Shown here piece after piece: positions 10,501 to 21,592 of a DNA stretch of 64,000 nt. How positions within the stretch are numbered: the stretch's first letter is position 1; the number at the start of each line of letters is the position of its first letter. The DNA is from Lepturacanthus savala. Its lineage: Eukaryota > Chordata > Actinopteri > Scombriformes > Trichiuridae. Below the pieces are notes generated by a model, which had not been told where the DNA came from, made no database searches, and saw only the letters and a program-made list of their open reading frames with translations. The position numbers and the translations under genes are program-made. The stretch spans positions 4,167,092 to 4,231,091 of the forward strand of contig CM060466.1 of assembly GCA_030544235.1 (NCBI GenBank), given 5' to 3'.

Positions 10501-13500
10501 GTAACTAGCGAACTTTTTTTATTATTTAAATAAAACTTTATTGTTTCAAGTACATAAACAGTCAGTGGCAGACAAATAGACACGTGTAGCCTACATTTTA
10601 TTTATTAATATGTTATACAGGGAGATTATCGTTATATACATATCACAACATTGTATTTTTGAAATTTCACTTTTCTTTTAATGTAATTTCTCCTGTTGTG
10701 TAGTCTGACTTTTTAGCGCATATTTTGAACTTTTTAACTCAATTGTAACTTTTTTATCTTATATATTGGATTTTCAGTTAATATTTTGGACATTTTAGCT
10801 CGTAATTCTGATTTTCCTTATCAATTTTTTGACTTTTTATCTTATAATTCTGACCTTTTAATCCATATTTTGGACTTTAAGCTCATAGTTCTGCAATTCT
10901 ACCTCATAACTTGCACTATTTAACTCATAATTCTGAGTTTTTCGGTCATAATTTGAACTTTTTAACTCAATTCCAACTTTTTATCTTGTATTATGGGGTT
11001 TTACCTCATTTTTTGCCTTTTTATCTTATAATTCTGACTTTTTAACCCATATTTGGGACTATTTAACTCATAATTCTGCAATTTTACCTCATAGCTTACA
11101 CTATTTAACTCATATTTTAGAGTTTTTAGCTCATAATTTGAACTTTTTAACTAAATTCTAACGTTTTATCTTGTATTATTGGGTTTTACCTCATATTTCT
11201 TGACTTTTTATCTTATAATTCTGACTTTTTAACCCATATTTGGGACTTTTAGCTTGTAATTCTGCCTTTTCAGCTCATATTTTGGACTTTATCTCATAAT
11301 TCAGTCATTTTATCTCATATCTTAGACTTTTTATCTCATAATTCAGTCATTTTATCTCATATTTTAGACTTTCTACCCCATAATTCAGACAGAACCCTTG
11401 GTTGTACTCTAACAGCAGCAGTGAGTTGCAGATCCTCGTCCTGTAGGGAATAAATCCTCAGCAGCTGTTCTCCATCAGGGCTGACGACAGCTTCCACTGT
11501 GGTTTTATTACGTTTAATTACTCACAGCTGCAGTTTTATTTGATCACTCACACCTGTGCTGCTCCTACAAGTCTTCACACATTAAAATCTGTTTTAATGT
11601 GATGAACAGACTCAACACGGAGAGAAGTTCTGGTTAAATGTAGAACGTTTCATGCAGAACTAAAGATTCTGATTTAAAGGATAAATCAGGAGAGTTTTAA
11701 AAGATCTGGAGTTGTTTCTAAAACTTTAAACCCCAGGTTTATATTTCAGTTTCCCTGCTATAAATGATGATTGATAATAATAATAATAATAATAATATGA
11801 CTTTTTATCTCAGAATTCTGACTTTTTATCTCAGAATTCTGACTTTTTAGGTTGTAATTCAAAGATTTTAGCTCATAATCCTGACTTTATCTCATAATTA
11901 TGGACATTTATCTTATTTTTGGACTTTTTATCTCATCATTCTGACTTTTTAGCTCCTATTTTGGACTTTTTGGCTCATATTTCTGACTGTATAGTTAATA
12001 ATCCCTATTTTATCTCACATATTTTACTTTTGAGCTCATAATTCAGACTTTTTATCTCATATTTTAGACTTTTTAGCTCATAATTCTGAATGTTTAGCTG
12101 CTATTTTGGACTTCTTAGCTCATAAATTTGACTTGTTAGCTCATAATTCTGAATTTTTATCTCACATTTTTTTACTTATGAGTTTATAATTCAAACTTTT
12201 TATCTCATAATTTTGACTTTTTAGCTCCTATATTTGACTGTATAGCTCATAATCCCAGCTTTATCTCACATTTTTTAAATTTTGAGCTCATAATTCAGAC
12301 TTTTTAATTCATAATTCTTATCTTTTTATCTCATAATTCAATGTTTAAGTTCAATTATAACTCATAATCCTGACCTTTTCTCATATTTTGGGCATTTTAT
12401 CTTGAATTCTAGATCTTTATCTCATAATTCTGACATGATATCTCATATTTTAGATCTTTTGGCTCATAATTCTGTCTTTTTAGCTCATAATTCAATGTTT
12501 AAGTTCAATTATAACTCATAATCCTGACCTTTTCTCATATTTTGGCCTTTTTATCTAGAATTTTATCTCATATATTTTGGCCTTTTTTATCTCATAATCC
12601 TGACCTTGTACCTCATATTGTGTCTACCTGTGTATATATATATGTGTAAATGTGCAGTAAATCCCTGACTGTTACCTCATATTGTATGTCTACCTGTGTA
12701 TATATGTGTAAATGTGCAGTAAATCCCTGACTGTTACCTCATATTGTATGTCTACCTGTGTATATATGTGTAAATGTGCAGTAAATCTCTGACTGTTACC
12801 TCATATTGTGTCTACCTGTGTATATATGTGTAAATGTGCAGTAAATCTCTGACTGTTACCTCATATTGTGTCTACCTGTGTATATATGTGTAAATGTGCA
12901 GTAAATCCCTGACTGTTACCTCATATTGTATCTACCTGTGTATATATATATGTGTAAATGTGCAGTAAATCCCTGACTGTTACCTCATATTGTGTATCTA
13001 CCTGTGTATATATATGTGTAAATGTGCAGTAAATCTCTGACTGTTACCTCATATTGTATCTACCTGTATATATATGTGTAAATGTGCAGTAAATCCCTGA
13101 CTGTTACCTCATATTGTGTGTCTACCTGTGTATATATATGTGTAAATGTGCAGTAAATCCCTGACTGTTACCTCATATTGTATCTACCTGTGTATATATG
13201 TGTAAATGTGCAGTAAATCCCTGACTGTTACCTCATATTGTGTCTACCTGTGTATATATGTGTAAATGTGCAGTAAACCCCTGACTGTTACCTCATATTG
13301 TGTGTCTACCTGTGTATATATGTGTAAATGTGCAGTAAACCCCTGACTGTTACCTCATATTGTATCTACCTGTATATATATATGTGTAAATGTGCAGTAA
13401 ACCCCTGACTGTTACCTCATATTGTGTCTACCTGTATATATATGTGTAAATGTGCAGTAAATCCCTGACTGTTACCTCATATTGTGTGTCTACCTGTGTA

Positions 13501-14169
13501 TATATGTGTAAATGTGCAGTAAACCCCTGACTGTTACCTCATATTGTATCTACCTGTGTATATATGTGTAAATGTGCAGTAAATCTCTGACTGTTACCTC
13601 ATATTGTATCTACCTGTGTATATATGTGTAAATGTGCAGTAAATCTCTGACTGTTACCTCATATTGTGTATCTACCTGTGTATATATGTGTAAATGTGCA
13701 GTAAATCCCTGACTGTTACCTCATATTGTGTGTCTACCTGTGTATATATGTGTAAATGTGCAGTAAATCCCTGACTTACCTGTCCACAGGTGGATCTGTC
13801 CACTCGTGCACCTGATCCCGTCATCCCGTCTAAGAAACCCTTCAGAGTGGATGTAGTTGCTGGGAAGCGTTACTCGTGGTGCACCTGTGGCCACAGCAGG
13901 AAGCAGGTATGACCTATGACCTCACCTTTCATCACCTTTTATCTCTTTTTTTTGCGATTCTAACCCTGTGTTTTCACCGGTTCCAGCCGTTCTGCGACGG
14001 ATCCCACAAGACGCGGCATCCGTCCATGCTGCCGCTGCGCTTCGTCCCGGAGGAAGACGCCACGGTCTGGTTGTGCGGCTGCAAACACACCGACACGCCG
14101 CCGTACTGCGACGGGACGCACAAGCAGGACTTCATCGCGTCGGCGGCGCTGCACGAACCCGACGATTAA
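10423..14169 (+). CDS. cisd3: CISD3-type CDGSH protein, copy B (3 exons, 125 aa)
   Basis: Second class II CDGSH protein, a tandem paralogue of copy A. Coding exons are 10423-10500, 13790-13906 and 13987-14169, all phase 0. The last intron falls at the same codon as in copy A (SRKQ before PFCDG). Cluster ligands are C57, C59, C68, H72 and C95, C97, C106, H110, the same residue numbers as copy A although the N-termini are unrelated and split differently (26+39 against 32+33 residues). The N-terminus MNALVTQVEQKWMNFTFRQ contains a Glu and is a weaker presequence; its exon ends AAMVALK, resembling VVALK at the matching place in human CISD3 (recalled). Exon 3 is very GC-rich at third positions, unlike copy A exon 3. 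Intron 1 (3.3 kb) is almost entirely tandem repeat. An AATAAA at 14186-14191 lies 17 nt past the stop. Confidence 0.92.
10650..12600 (+). repeat. Degenerate T-rich minisatellite (GACTTTTTAGCTCATAATTCT type) in cisd3 copy B intron 1
   Basis: About 2 kb of imperfect repeats of a roughly 20 nt motif, GACTTTTTAGCTCATAATTC, with variants (ATCTCATAATTCAGAC, CTCATATTTTGGACTT). A non-repeat stretch near 11390-11770 interrupts it. The same motif recurs at 14700-15060 and, on the - strand, inside pcgf2 at 26165-28290. Confidence 0.8.
12605..13777 (+). repeat. 60 bp minisatellite, about 19 copies, at the 3' end of cisd3 copy B intron 1
   Basis: Units of about 60 bp contain TACCTCATATTGTGTCTACC, GTGTATATATGTGTAAATGT and GCAGTAAATCCCTGACTGT. 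Copies are highly similar and differ mainly in the number of TA and GT dinucleotides. The last unit runs straight into the exon 2 acceptor: CCCTGACTTACCTGTCCACAG. Confidence 0.92.
13790..13906 (+). CDS. cisd3: cisd3 copy B coding exon 2 (first half of CDGSH domain 1)
   Basis: The acceptor ACCTGTCCACAG precedes GTG. The exon encodes 39 residues including GKRYSWCTCGHSRKQ and ends before the donor GTATGA. It is in phase at both ends. Confidence 0.93.
13987..14169 (+). CDS. cisd3: cisd3 copy B coding exon 3 (rest of domain 1, domain 2, stop)
   Basis: The acceptor TTTTCACCGGTTCCAG precedes CCG. The exon encodes PFCDGSH, then CGCKHTDTPPYCDGTH, and ends at TAA 14167-14169. The preceding intron is only 80 nt. 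Confidence 0.93.
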   Translation, partial: PFCDGSHKTRHPSMLPLRFVPEEDATVWLCGCKHTDTPPYCDGTHKQDFIASAALHEPDD

Positions 14170-14199
14170 AGCAGGAGGTGACGGGAATAAAGTTAAACG

Positions 14200-14430
14200 T
14201 CGGTGTTACAGGTGGTGTTACAGGTGGTGTTACAGGTGTTACAGGTGGTGTTACAGGTGTTACAGGTGGTGTTACAGGTGGTGTTACAGGTGGTGTTACA
14301 GGTGTTACAGGTGTTACAGGTGGTGATACAGGTGTTACAGGTGGTGTTACAGGTGTTACAGGTGGTGTTACAGGTGGTGTTACAGGTGGTGTTACAGGTG
14401 GTGTTACAGGTGTTACAGGTGTTTATGCAG
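14200..14430 (+). repeat. 9/12 bp minisatellite (GGTGTTACA / GGTGGTGTTACA) after cisd3 copy B
   Basis: Alternating 9 and 12 bp units start 9 nt after the AATAAA at 14186-14191. The repeat is open in all + frames because the unit length is a multiple of three, which explains the Val-Thr-Gly repeat frames. It is probably just outside, or in an extended, 3' UTR. Confidence 0.9.
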
Positions 14431-14549
14431 CTGGAGGGTTAATCAGCGAGGAGAAAACGTCACGTTTAAACGGTTCTACAGACAGGAAGTGGCTGCATCT
14501 ACACACGGTTCACTTTACACCGTAGTGATTGTTATTTAAACATTATAGC

Positions 14550-14640
14550 AGCAGGTGTAGACCAGGGGGGTCAAACATGTGGCCCGAGGGCCAGAACCGG
14601 CCGCTACAGAGGGGGAAACTGAACCAGAATTTAGGATTTT
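14550..14640. repeat. Fragment of a dispersed element (GGGGGTCAAACATGTGGCCC)
   Basis: GACCAGGGGGGTCAAACATG followed by TGGCCCGAGGGCCAGAACCGG resembles the end of a very common fish DNA-transposon-like repeat. Only one end is recognisable. Confidence 0.35.
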
Positions 14641-14689
14641 TCTAAAGGGAAAAAAAAAAATACAGACCAGTTTATATTTCTTCAAAGAA

Positions 14690-15065
14690 AAGATCAGATT
14701 TTGGACTTTTTAGCTCATAATCCCAACTTTGTTTTATAATTCGGGCTTTTTATCTCATAATTCAGACTTTTTATCTCATAATTCAGACTTTTTTTCTCAT
14801 AATTCAGACTTTCTATCTCATATTTTGGCCTTTTTAGTTCATAATCCACACTGTATCTCAAAATTCTGGATTTTTATCTCATAATTCTGACTCTTTAGCT
14901 CATAATTTTGACTTTTTATCTTATAATTTTGACTTCTTAACTCATAATTCAGACTTTATAGTTCATAATTCCAATTTTATTTTATAATTCGGGCTTTTTA
15001 GCTCATAATTCTCACTTTTTATCACATATTTTGGACTTTATAGTTCATAATCCACACTGTATCCA
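14690..15065 (+). repeat. Second block of the GACTTTTTAGCTCATAATTC minisatellite
   Basis: About 370 bp of the degenerate motif already seen in copy B intron 1, here downstream of the gene in the same orientation. Confidence 0.75.
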
Positions 15066-15229
15066 CACAGAGCATCTGTATCTTCTTGATAAATGATTTA
15101 TTTCTGGTGCTGCAGAATATTTACAGCGACATAAATTATCAAACGGCCTCTTCTCTGTGTATAAAACCCAGGAATTATTGATTATTGATCAGCAGTTGTT
15201 TGTTTGGTGAATGACACTGTTTTTATTGA

Positions 15230-17765
15230 TCGTTGGCTGCAGAAACAGGTGGAAATATCTTGATTTTAGCACAATGAGTCCAATAATTTACAGAATAAGA
15301 TAATTCTACTTAATATTGGACTAATTGTAATAAAATCCAGATATTTTCACTTAAGATTTCTGCAAAAACTGAAATATTAACAGGATTTTAGTCAATTAGT
15401 CCAATATTTAGTAGAATTTATTTTATTTTAGTCAATTTAATGATTCCTTTAGGAAAATTGACCCAAATCAGGATAATTTATTTGATTTTAAATGAGTTTT
15501 TTCCTTTTTTGGGTTTTTTTCTTAATAAAATAATGAAATTTAAACAGTTTAATCTTATTTTAACACAATAAACAAGACTTAATTGACCCAATTTAGAAAT
15601 AAAATGTGAAATAAAGTAAATTATCTGCCAGTAGAATAAGTTAATTCTACTTAATATTGGACTAATTGTAATTAAATCCAGATATTTTCACTTAATATTT
15701 CAGTTTTTCAGTGAAAAACAAAACCTCCACATGAGGATTTTAGTCAATTAGTTCAATATTTAGTAGAATTTATTTTATTTTAGTCAATTTAATGATTCTT
15801 TTAGGAAAATTAGTCCAAATTTACCCAAATCAGGATAATTTATTTGATTTTAAATGAGTTTTTTCCTGATTTGGGTCAATTTTCAACATTTTCTTAATAA
15901 AATAATGAAATTTAAACAGTTTAATCTTATTTTAACACAATAAACAAGACTTAATTGACCCAATTTAGAAATAAAATGTGAATTAAACTCAATTATCCAC
16001 CAGTAGAATAAGATAATTCTACTTAATATTGGACTAATTGTACAAAAAACAAGATATTTTCACTTAAGATTTCTGCAAAAACTGAAATATTAACAGGATT
16101 TTAGTCAATTAGTCCAATATTTAGTAGAATTTATTTGATTTTAGTCAATTTAATGATTCTTTTAGGAAAATTAGTCCAAATTTACCCAAATCAGGATAAT
16201 TTATTTGATTTTAAATTAGTTTTTTTTACTTTTTTAGGTCAATTTTAGTCAATTAGTCCAATATTTAGTAGAATTTATTTTGATTTGGGTCAATTTTCAA
16301 CATTTTCTAAATAAAATAATTAAACTTAAACAGTTTAATCTTATTTGAACACAATAAACAAGACTTAATTGACCCAATTTAGAAATAAAATGTGAAATAA
16401 ACTCAATTATCTGCCAGTAGAATGAGATAATTCTACTTAATATTGGACTAATTGTAATAAAATCCAGGTATTTGAGTTGTAATAAGTTGGTATACGTGTC
16501 TAATTTAAATGATTTGATCTCATGTTAATATCAGGATGTCAGTATTGATCATAAAGCTGTTTATCTGCTCGTCAATATCAATCAATCAAACTGATAATAC
16601 GATAATAAGAGGAGATGGATGTGAACTGTCACTGCGTATTTATAATAAAATGTAATAAAATCATGAGGAAAAAGCAGCGACTAGAGGGTTTTTATTACTA
16701 TTATTATTATATTACTATTATTATACACTATTGGTGAAAATCCCACTGTTGAATTTACCTTTTTCATGTTTTTTATTCATTATTTATTCAAAATAATTGA
16801 CCCAAATCAGAAAAAAACAGTATAATAAGATAATTCTACTCAATGTTGTACTAATTGTACTAAAAAACATCATTTCACCTGTTAATACGTCAGTTTTTGC
16901 AGCTGAAATAACTGCAACTACCCACTATTTATATATTTAATGTGATTATTTAATTGTCTCCAGTATAATAAACATCTTACAGAATATATTCTGGAATGAT
17001 TTATATCATTTTATGGACAAATCATTGACCTTTGAACTCTTATCTTATTAATAATTGCAGATAATTTAGATTATTTTTACTTTTTCCCCTGATTTGGTTC
17101 ATTTTGGTCTTGTTTTAAGTTGTAGTTGAAGTATTTTTAATAATAACAGGTGAATATATCTTGTTTTTTACACAATTAATCCATTTTTTAATCTTAAAAC
17201 AAGACCAAATCGACCCAAATCAGGAAAATAAACTTGAAATAAGCTAAATTATTAACAATTATTGGACTAATTGTACCAAATATATATAGAAATATCGATA
17301 TTTTCACCTTTTTCTATGATTTTAAGGATAAATAATTGATTTTTAAACTCTTATCTTATTAATAATCGAACATTGCATTGCAGATAATTTAGATTATTTC
17401 ATATTTGGGTCAGTTTAGTAGATTTATTTCAATATTCTAACTATATTTTCTCTGTAACAACAACATAAATTCTAAGAATATTGAAATAAAACTTTTACTA
17501 CAGACGCAGGTGAACACATCTTGTTTTTTGTACAATTAATTCAACATTAAGTAGAATTATCTTATTCCACTGGTGGATAATTTATCTTATTTCAACATTT
17601 TCTTTAAATTCAAGACAAAAAAAGCTAAAGAAGCTAAATTTTCTCCATTTATATAACTAAATAAGGTATAAATATCTTGTTTTTGGTACATTTAGTCCAA
17701 TATTAAGTAGAATTATCTTATTCTCCTGGTGGATAATTTACCTTATTTCAGTTTTTTTAAGTGTA
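15230..17765. repeat. Array of palindromic AT-rich repeats (TATTGGACTAATTGT family), block 1
   Basis: About 2.5 kb built of repeated forward and reverse copies of GATAATTCTACTTAATATTG, GACTAATTGTACCAAAAACA and AAGATATTTTCACCT. Longer units of roughly 370 bp (15280-15640, 15645-16010, 16015-16400) repeat in tandem. The same family recurs at 19060-20720, 23690-23890, 25810-25900, 53290-53420, 54060-54630 and 59580-59840. No gene is seen. Confidence 0.75.
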
Positions 17766-17819
17766 TTTAATATATATTTAGTATATTTCATATTTTAAAC
17801 ACCTGAGTCAGTGTTTTAT

Positions 17820-18310
17820 GTTTCATCCAATCAATTGTAGAGAAGTTAAGAGACAAAAAAATATGTATTTTTACTGAAAAATGTGTGTTTTGGTGTAAAA
17901 ATACCTCAGAACCAGAGGAATAAATTCAGATATACATGTTTTAACACTAAATAAACTAAAGCCCAGAACTTTTCACATTTAAATAAACATAGATATAAAA
18001 TACTGTTGATCAGAAACATTCCTTAGAAATAAAACTTCTCATTGAATCCAAATACAACTGTAAATATAAGCACTATATAGACATTTTCAAGCAATTTATA
18101 GCCTCGATACCTGTTTATTTGGATGAATTGGCCTTAATTATTTGCTGTTACACACCATCTTTTATAGTTATAATCATTATTATAATTAATTATAATTATA
18201 GAAGCAACGTTATGGGCTTTAGTTTGTTGTTGGTTGTGATTTTGGGCAAAAAAAATGTGTAAAAATGTGATTTGACTTGTCTCTTTGGGTGAATTTATTC
18301 CTATTTATTG
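17820..18310. repeat. Diverged second copy of the TIR element found at 3447-3908
   Basis: Shares TTTTGGTGTAAAAATACCTC, ACCAGAGGAATAAATTCA and GTCTCTTTGGGTGA with the 3447-3908 element, in the same order. The terminal repeats are degraded (GAGAAGTTAAGAGACA at the left). Confidence 0.5.
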
Positions 18311-18614
18311 CCTAAAAGAGAAAAGCAAAACTAAGAAAACGTGTCCATACACCAACATGTAAACCTGTGAATCATAAACAGGACACTCAGGTCAGAAAAA
18401 CCTAGTAAGTAAACATTTTATTGACCTAAAACATGCACATATGGCTGATTTTTTAAAAAAAAAAATGGTTTTGTTGAACAGAAACAAAAGGAATGTTGAA
18501 CTTTTTCTCTTTTTTTTTTATGGAACTACAACAAACATGGCCAAATATTCAAAATCCCTTTTGAGCTGCTGTGAGAAGACAACAGGATGGTAGTGCTTGG
18601 AATTTAAAAGGCTA

Positions 18615-18620
<6 letters not shown>
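18310..18620. other. Intergenic spacer, no feature seen
   Basis: AT-rich non-repetitive sequence with poly-T and poly-A tracts. No open frame or motif I can support. Confidence 0.4.
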
Positions 18621-18917
<297 letters not shown>

Positions 18918-19059
18918 CTACAGAAAGTGCATCAACAGTTTTAATGTACTGAACATGTTACCTGATGAGATTTGATGCTTTTACTGGACATTTATACAGC
19001 AGTTACTAAAACGACTGGAGGATTCAGCTTCTTTTTTTTTTTACTTCCTTTACATCCAC

Positions 19060-20720
19060 ACTGCAACAACTGAAATATAAACAGGTAAATATCTTACTTT
19101 TGGTACAATTAGTCCATTATTAAGCAGAATTATCTTATTCCACTGGCAGATAATTTAGATTATTTAATTTATTTCCTGGTTTGGGTCAATTTGGTCTCGT
19201 TTTAAAAACACAGGATTTGCATTTTCTTAAAATAAGATTGAAATTGAGGAGAAAAAATAAATAATATTAATGAATTGTACCAAAAATAATATATTTTTGC
19301 CATTTTTTTCAGTGAGAAAAAAAATACGCCACACTGCAACAACTGAAATATCTTGTTTTTGGGACAATTATTCCAATATTGAGTAGATTTATCTTATTCC
19401 ACTGGCTGATAATTCACCTTATTTTACCTTTTTCCATTGGTTTTAGTTAGTTTAACCTTATTTTAAGAAAAAAACAAGACCAAATTGACCCAAATTTAGG
19501 AATAATTGAGGAATATTGAGTAGAATTACCTTATTGCACCGATAGATAATTTATTATTTAGTCAGTTTAATCCTGTTTCTTAACAAGACTCAATAGATAA
19601 ATTATCTGCCAGTGGAATAAGACAATTCTACTAAAAACAAGATATTTCTACTTGTTTTTATAAACCAAAATCTTAACCGGTGAAAATAATTGAATTAAAA
19701 TATATATTTTTTAAAAATTAAGTAGAATTATGTTATTCCACTGGCAGATAATTTATTTTATTTAAGGTTTTTTTTCCCTAAATCGAGTCAATTTTCTTAA
19801 AATAAGATTTAACTGACTATTTAATAAAAAACACTTGAAATATGCTTATTTATCTGCCAGTGGAATAAGATAATTCTACTAAATATTGGACTAATTGTAT
19901 GAAAAACAAGATATTTTAAGACTGAAAAACAGGTGAAAATATCTTGTTTTTTAGTACAATTAAGTAGAATTATCTTATTCTAAAAGTTAAATTATCTGCC
20001 AGTAAAATACATAATTCTACTAAATATTTATCAAGATATTTTCACCTAATTTTTAAATTAATTTTTTTCCTGATTTAAGTCAGCTAACATTGAAATACAC
20101 CAATTATGTTATTCCACTGGCAGATAATTTATTTTATTTAAGGTTTTTTCCCTAAATTGAGTCAATATGGTCTTGTTTTAAAAAACATTTTCTTAAAATA
20201 AGATTTAACTGACTTAACAATAAGAAAAACTTGAAATATGCTTAATTATCTGCCACTGGAATAAGATAATTCTACTAAATATTGGACTAATTATACGAAA
20301 AACAAGATATTTTCACCTGATAACATTTAAGGATCTTATCTTATTCCACTGGCAGATAATTTAGCTTATTTCAATCAATTTGTTCTTGCTTTAAGAAAAT
20401 ACTGGAATAAAATAAGATTAAAATCAAGAAAATAAGCCGGTGGAACAATATAATTCTACTCAATGTTGAACTAATTGAACCAAAAACAAGATATTTTCAC
20501 CTGATAACATTTAAAAGTTGAAAATATCCAGTTATCTTATTCCACTGGCAGATAAATTATCTTATTTCAAGTTATTTTTGGACCAATTTGGTTTTGTTTT
20601 AAGAAACCAAGACGAGAAGAAAAAAAATAAATAAAAAAAGCGAGAGAAATAAGACGATTCTGCCCCGAATCGGACTAATTGTACCAAAAACAAGTCGTTT
20701 TCACCTGCTAACATTTAATT
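19060..20720. repeat. Array of palindromic AT-rich repeats, block 2
   Basis: The same family as 15230-17765. Individual members are near-perfect foldbacks: 19931-20047 starts AGGTGAAAATATCTTG and ends with its exact reverse complement. Typical inner markers are TTATTCCACTGGCAGATAAT and its complement. Confidence 0.8.
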
Positions 20721-20739
20721 TTCTGCAGCATTTTATCAC

Positions 20740-21181
20740 ATCTTGCAGAAGCCAAATCAAAGGAGACGTTGGAGGATGGAAATGAAACAGACCCACTGCA
20801 TATACAATACAAAACCATTACAATATCTTGTATAAAAGATAAGTTTATACATATGTATGCACACATGCTCACATTTGATACATACTGTACAGTCTGTATG
20901 TGTGCACTGTTCTAGTCTAAACACGCAAACACACACACTATTCGCTCTCACACACACTCACACACACATACTCTCACACACACATACACACAAGTGTCTA
21001 TTTGGCTGCTGAAACAACAGAAACCCGCCTCCCGTTTGTCCAGAAAAAAAAAAATGGAAGGAGGCCGGAGCTTGTTTTTTTTTTTTTGTTGCCGAGTAGA
21101 AAGAAGGGAGCAATTCACACACTGTCCTCCCTCCTCGCCACGCCGCCGCCATTTTCTCCCGCCGCCGCCGCCGCCGTCTTC
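20740..21181 (-). other. pcgf2: Probable 3' UTR of pcgf2
   Basis: Downstream of the stop the sequence stays GC-rich with (CCG)n and poly-A/T tracts, then (CA)n near 20930-20990, and becomes repeat at about 20720. A TTTAAT on + near 20714 would read ATTAAA on the gene strand. The exact end is not determinable here. Confidence 0.45.
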
Positions 21182-21592
21182 CTAGGTCGTAGGAGGCAAA
21201 GCGCTTTTGTCTCCTCCCCTGGCCTCCTCCTTCCCCGTCCCGTTCACAGTCACCTTCCTGGCTCCCTGTTTGGAGGCCGGGTGTCGCTGAGTGTTGTTGG
21301 GCACAGTGGTGGTACCGTTGGAGGCGGAGGAGGTGGAGGAGGAGGAGGTGGTGGTGGCGGGGAGGTGCTGGGAGGCGGGGCTGGGCTGGGAGGAGGCGCG
21401 TGGAGGAGGAGGCGGAGGAGGCGGCGGGGCGGCGGCGGCCGGACTGTGGACTTTGTCGCTCTGGGAGTCGCTCTCCGACGTCGGGCTGGTGGTGTTGACG
21501 CCGTCGGAGTGACCCTGGACCGCCGACTGGGAGGAAGGCCGCCGACGCTTCCTGGTGGGTTTGACCAGGTACTGGAGGGGGATGGGCCCGGT
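21182..21592 (-). CDS. pcgf2: pcgf2 coding exon 8 (end of RAWUL, Ser/Thr/Pro tail, stop)
   Basis: 137 codons including stop TAG (21184-21182). It begins [19 protein letters not shown], runs through Ser/Thr-rich, Ala and nine-Pro low-complexity stretches, and ends KSALPPTT. The acceptor is TCTCTCTCTCCAG. The true frame has no ATG, so longer ATG-started frames on both strands here are shadows. Confidence 0.93.
   Translation of the reverse strand, partial: TGPIPLQYLVKPTRKRRRPSSQSAVQGHSDGVNTTSPTSESDSQSDKVHSPAAAAPPPPPPPPPRASSQPSPASQHLPATTTSSSSTSSASNGTTTVPNNTQRHPASKQGARKVTVNGTGKEEARGGDKSALPPTT

Noticed and set aside
12605..13777. Regular repeats resembling a CRISPR array
   Set aside because: Units are contiguous with no unique spacers, lie in a eukaryotic intron, and have no cas genes nearby. 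The same applies to 36710-39320 and 40310-42140.
13968..14525. 185-codon frame with a Val-Thr-Gly repeat
   Set aside because: It is a shifted frame over copy B exon 3 continuing through a minisatellite whose unit length is a multiple of three. Its N-terminal part lies in the intron and splice site.
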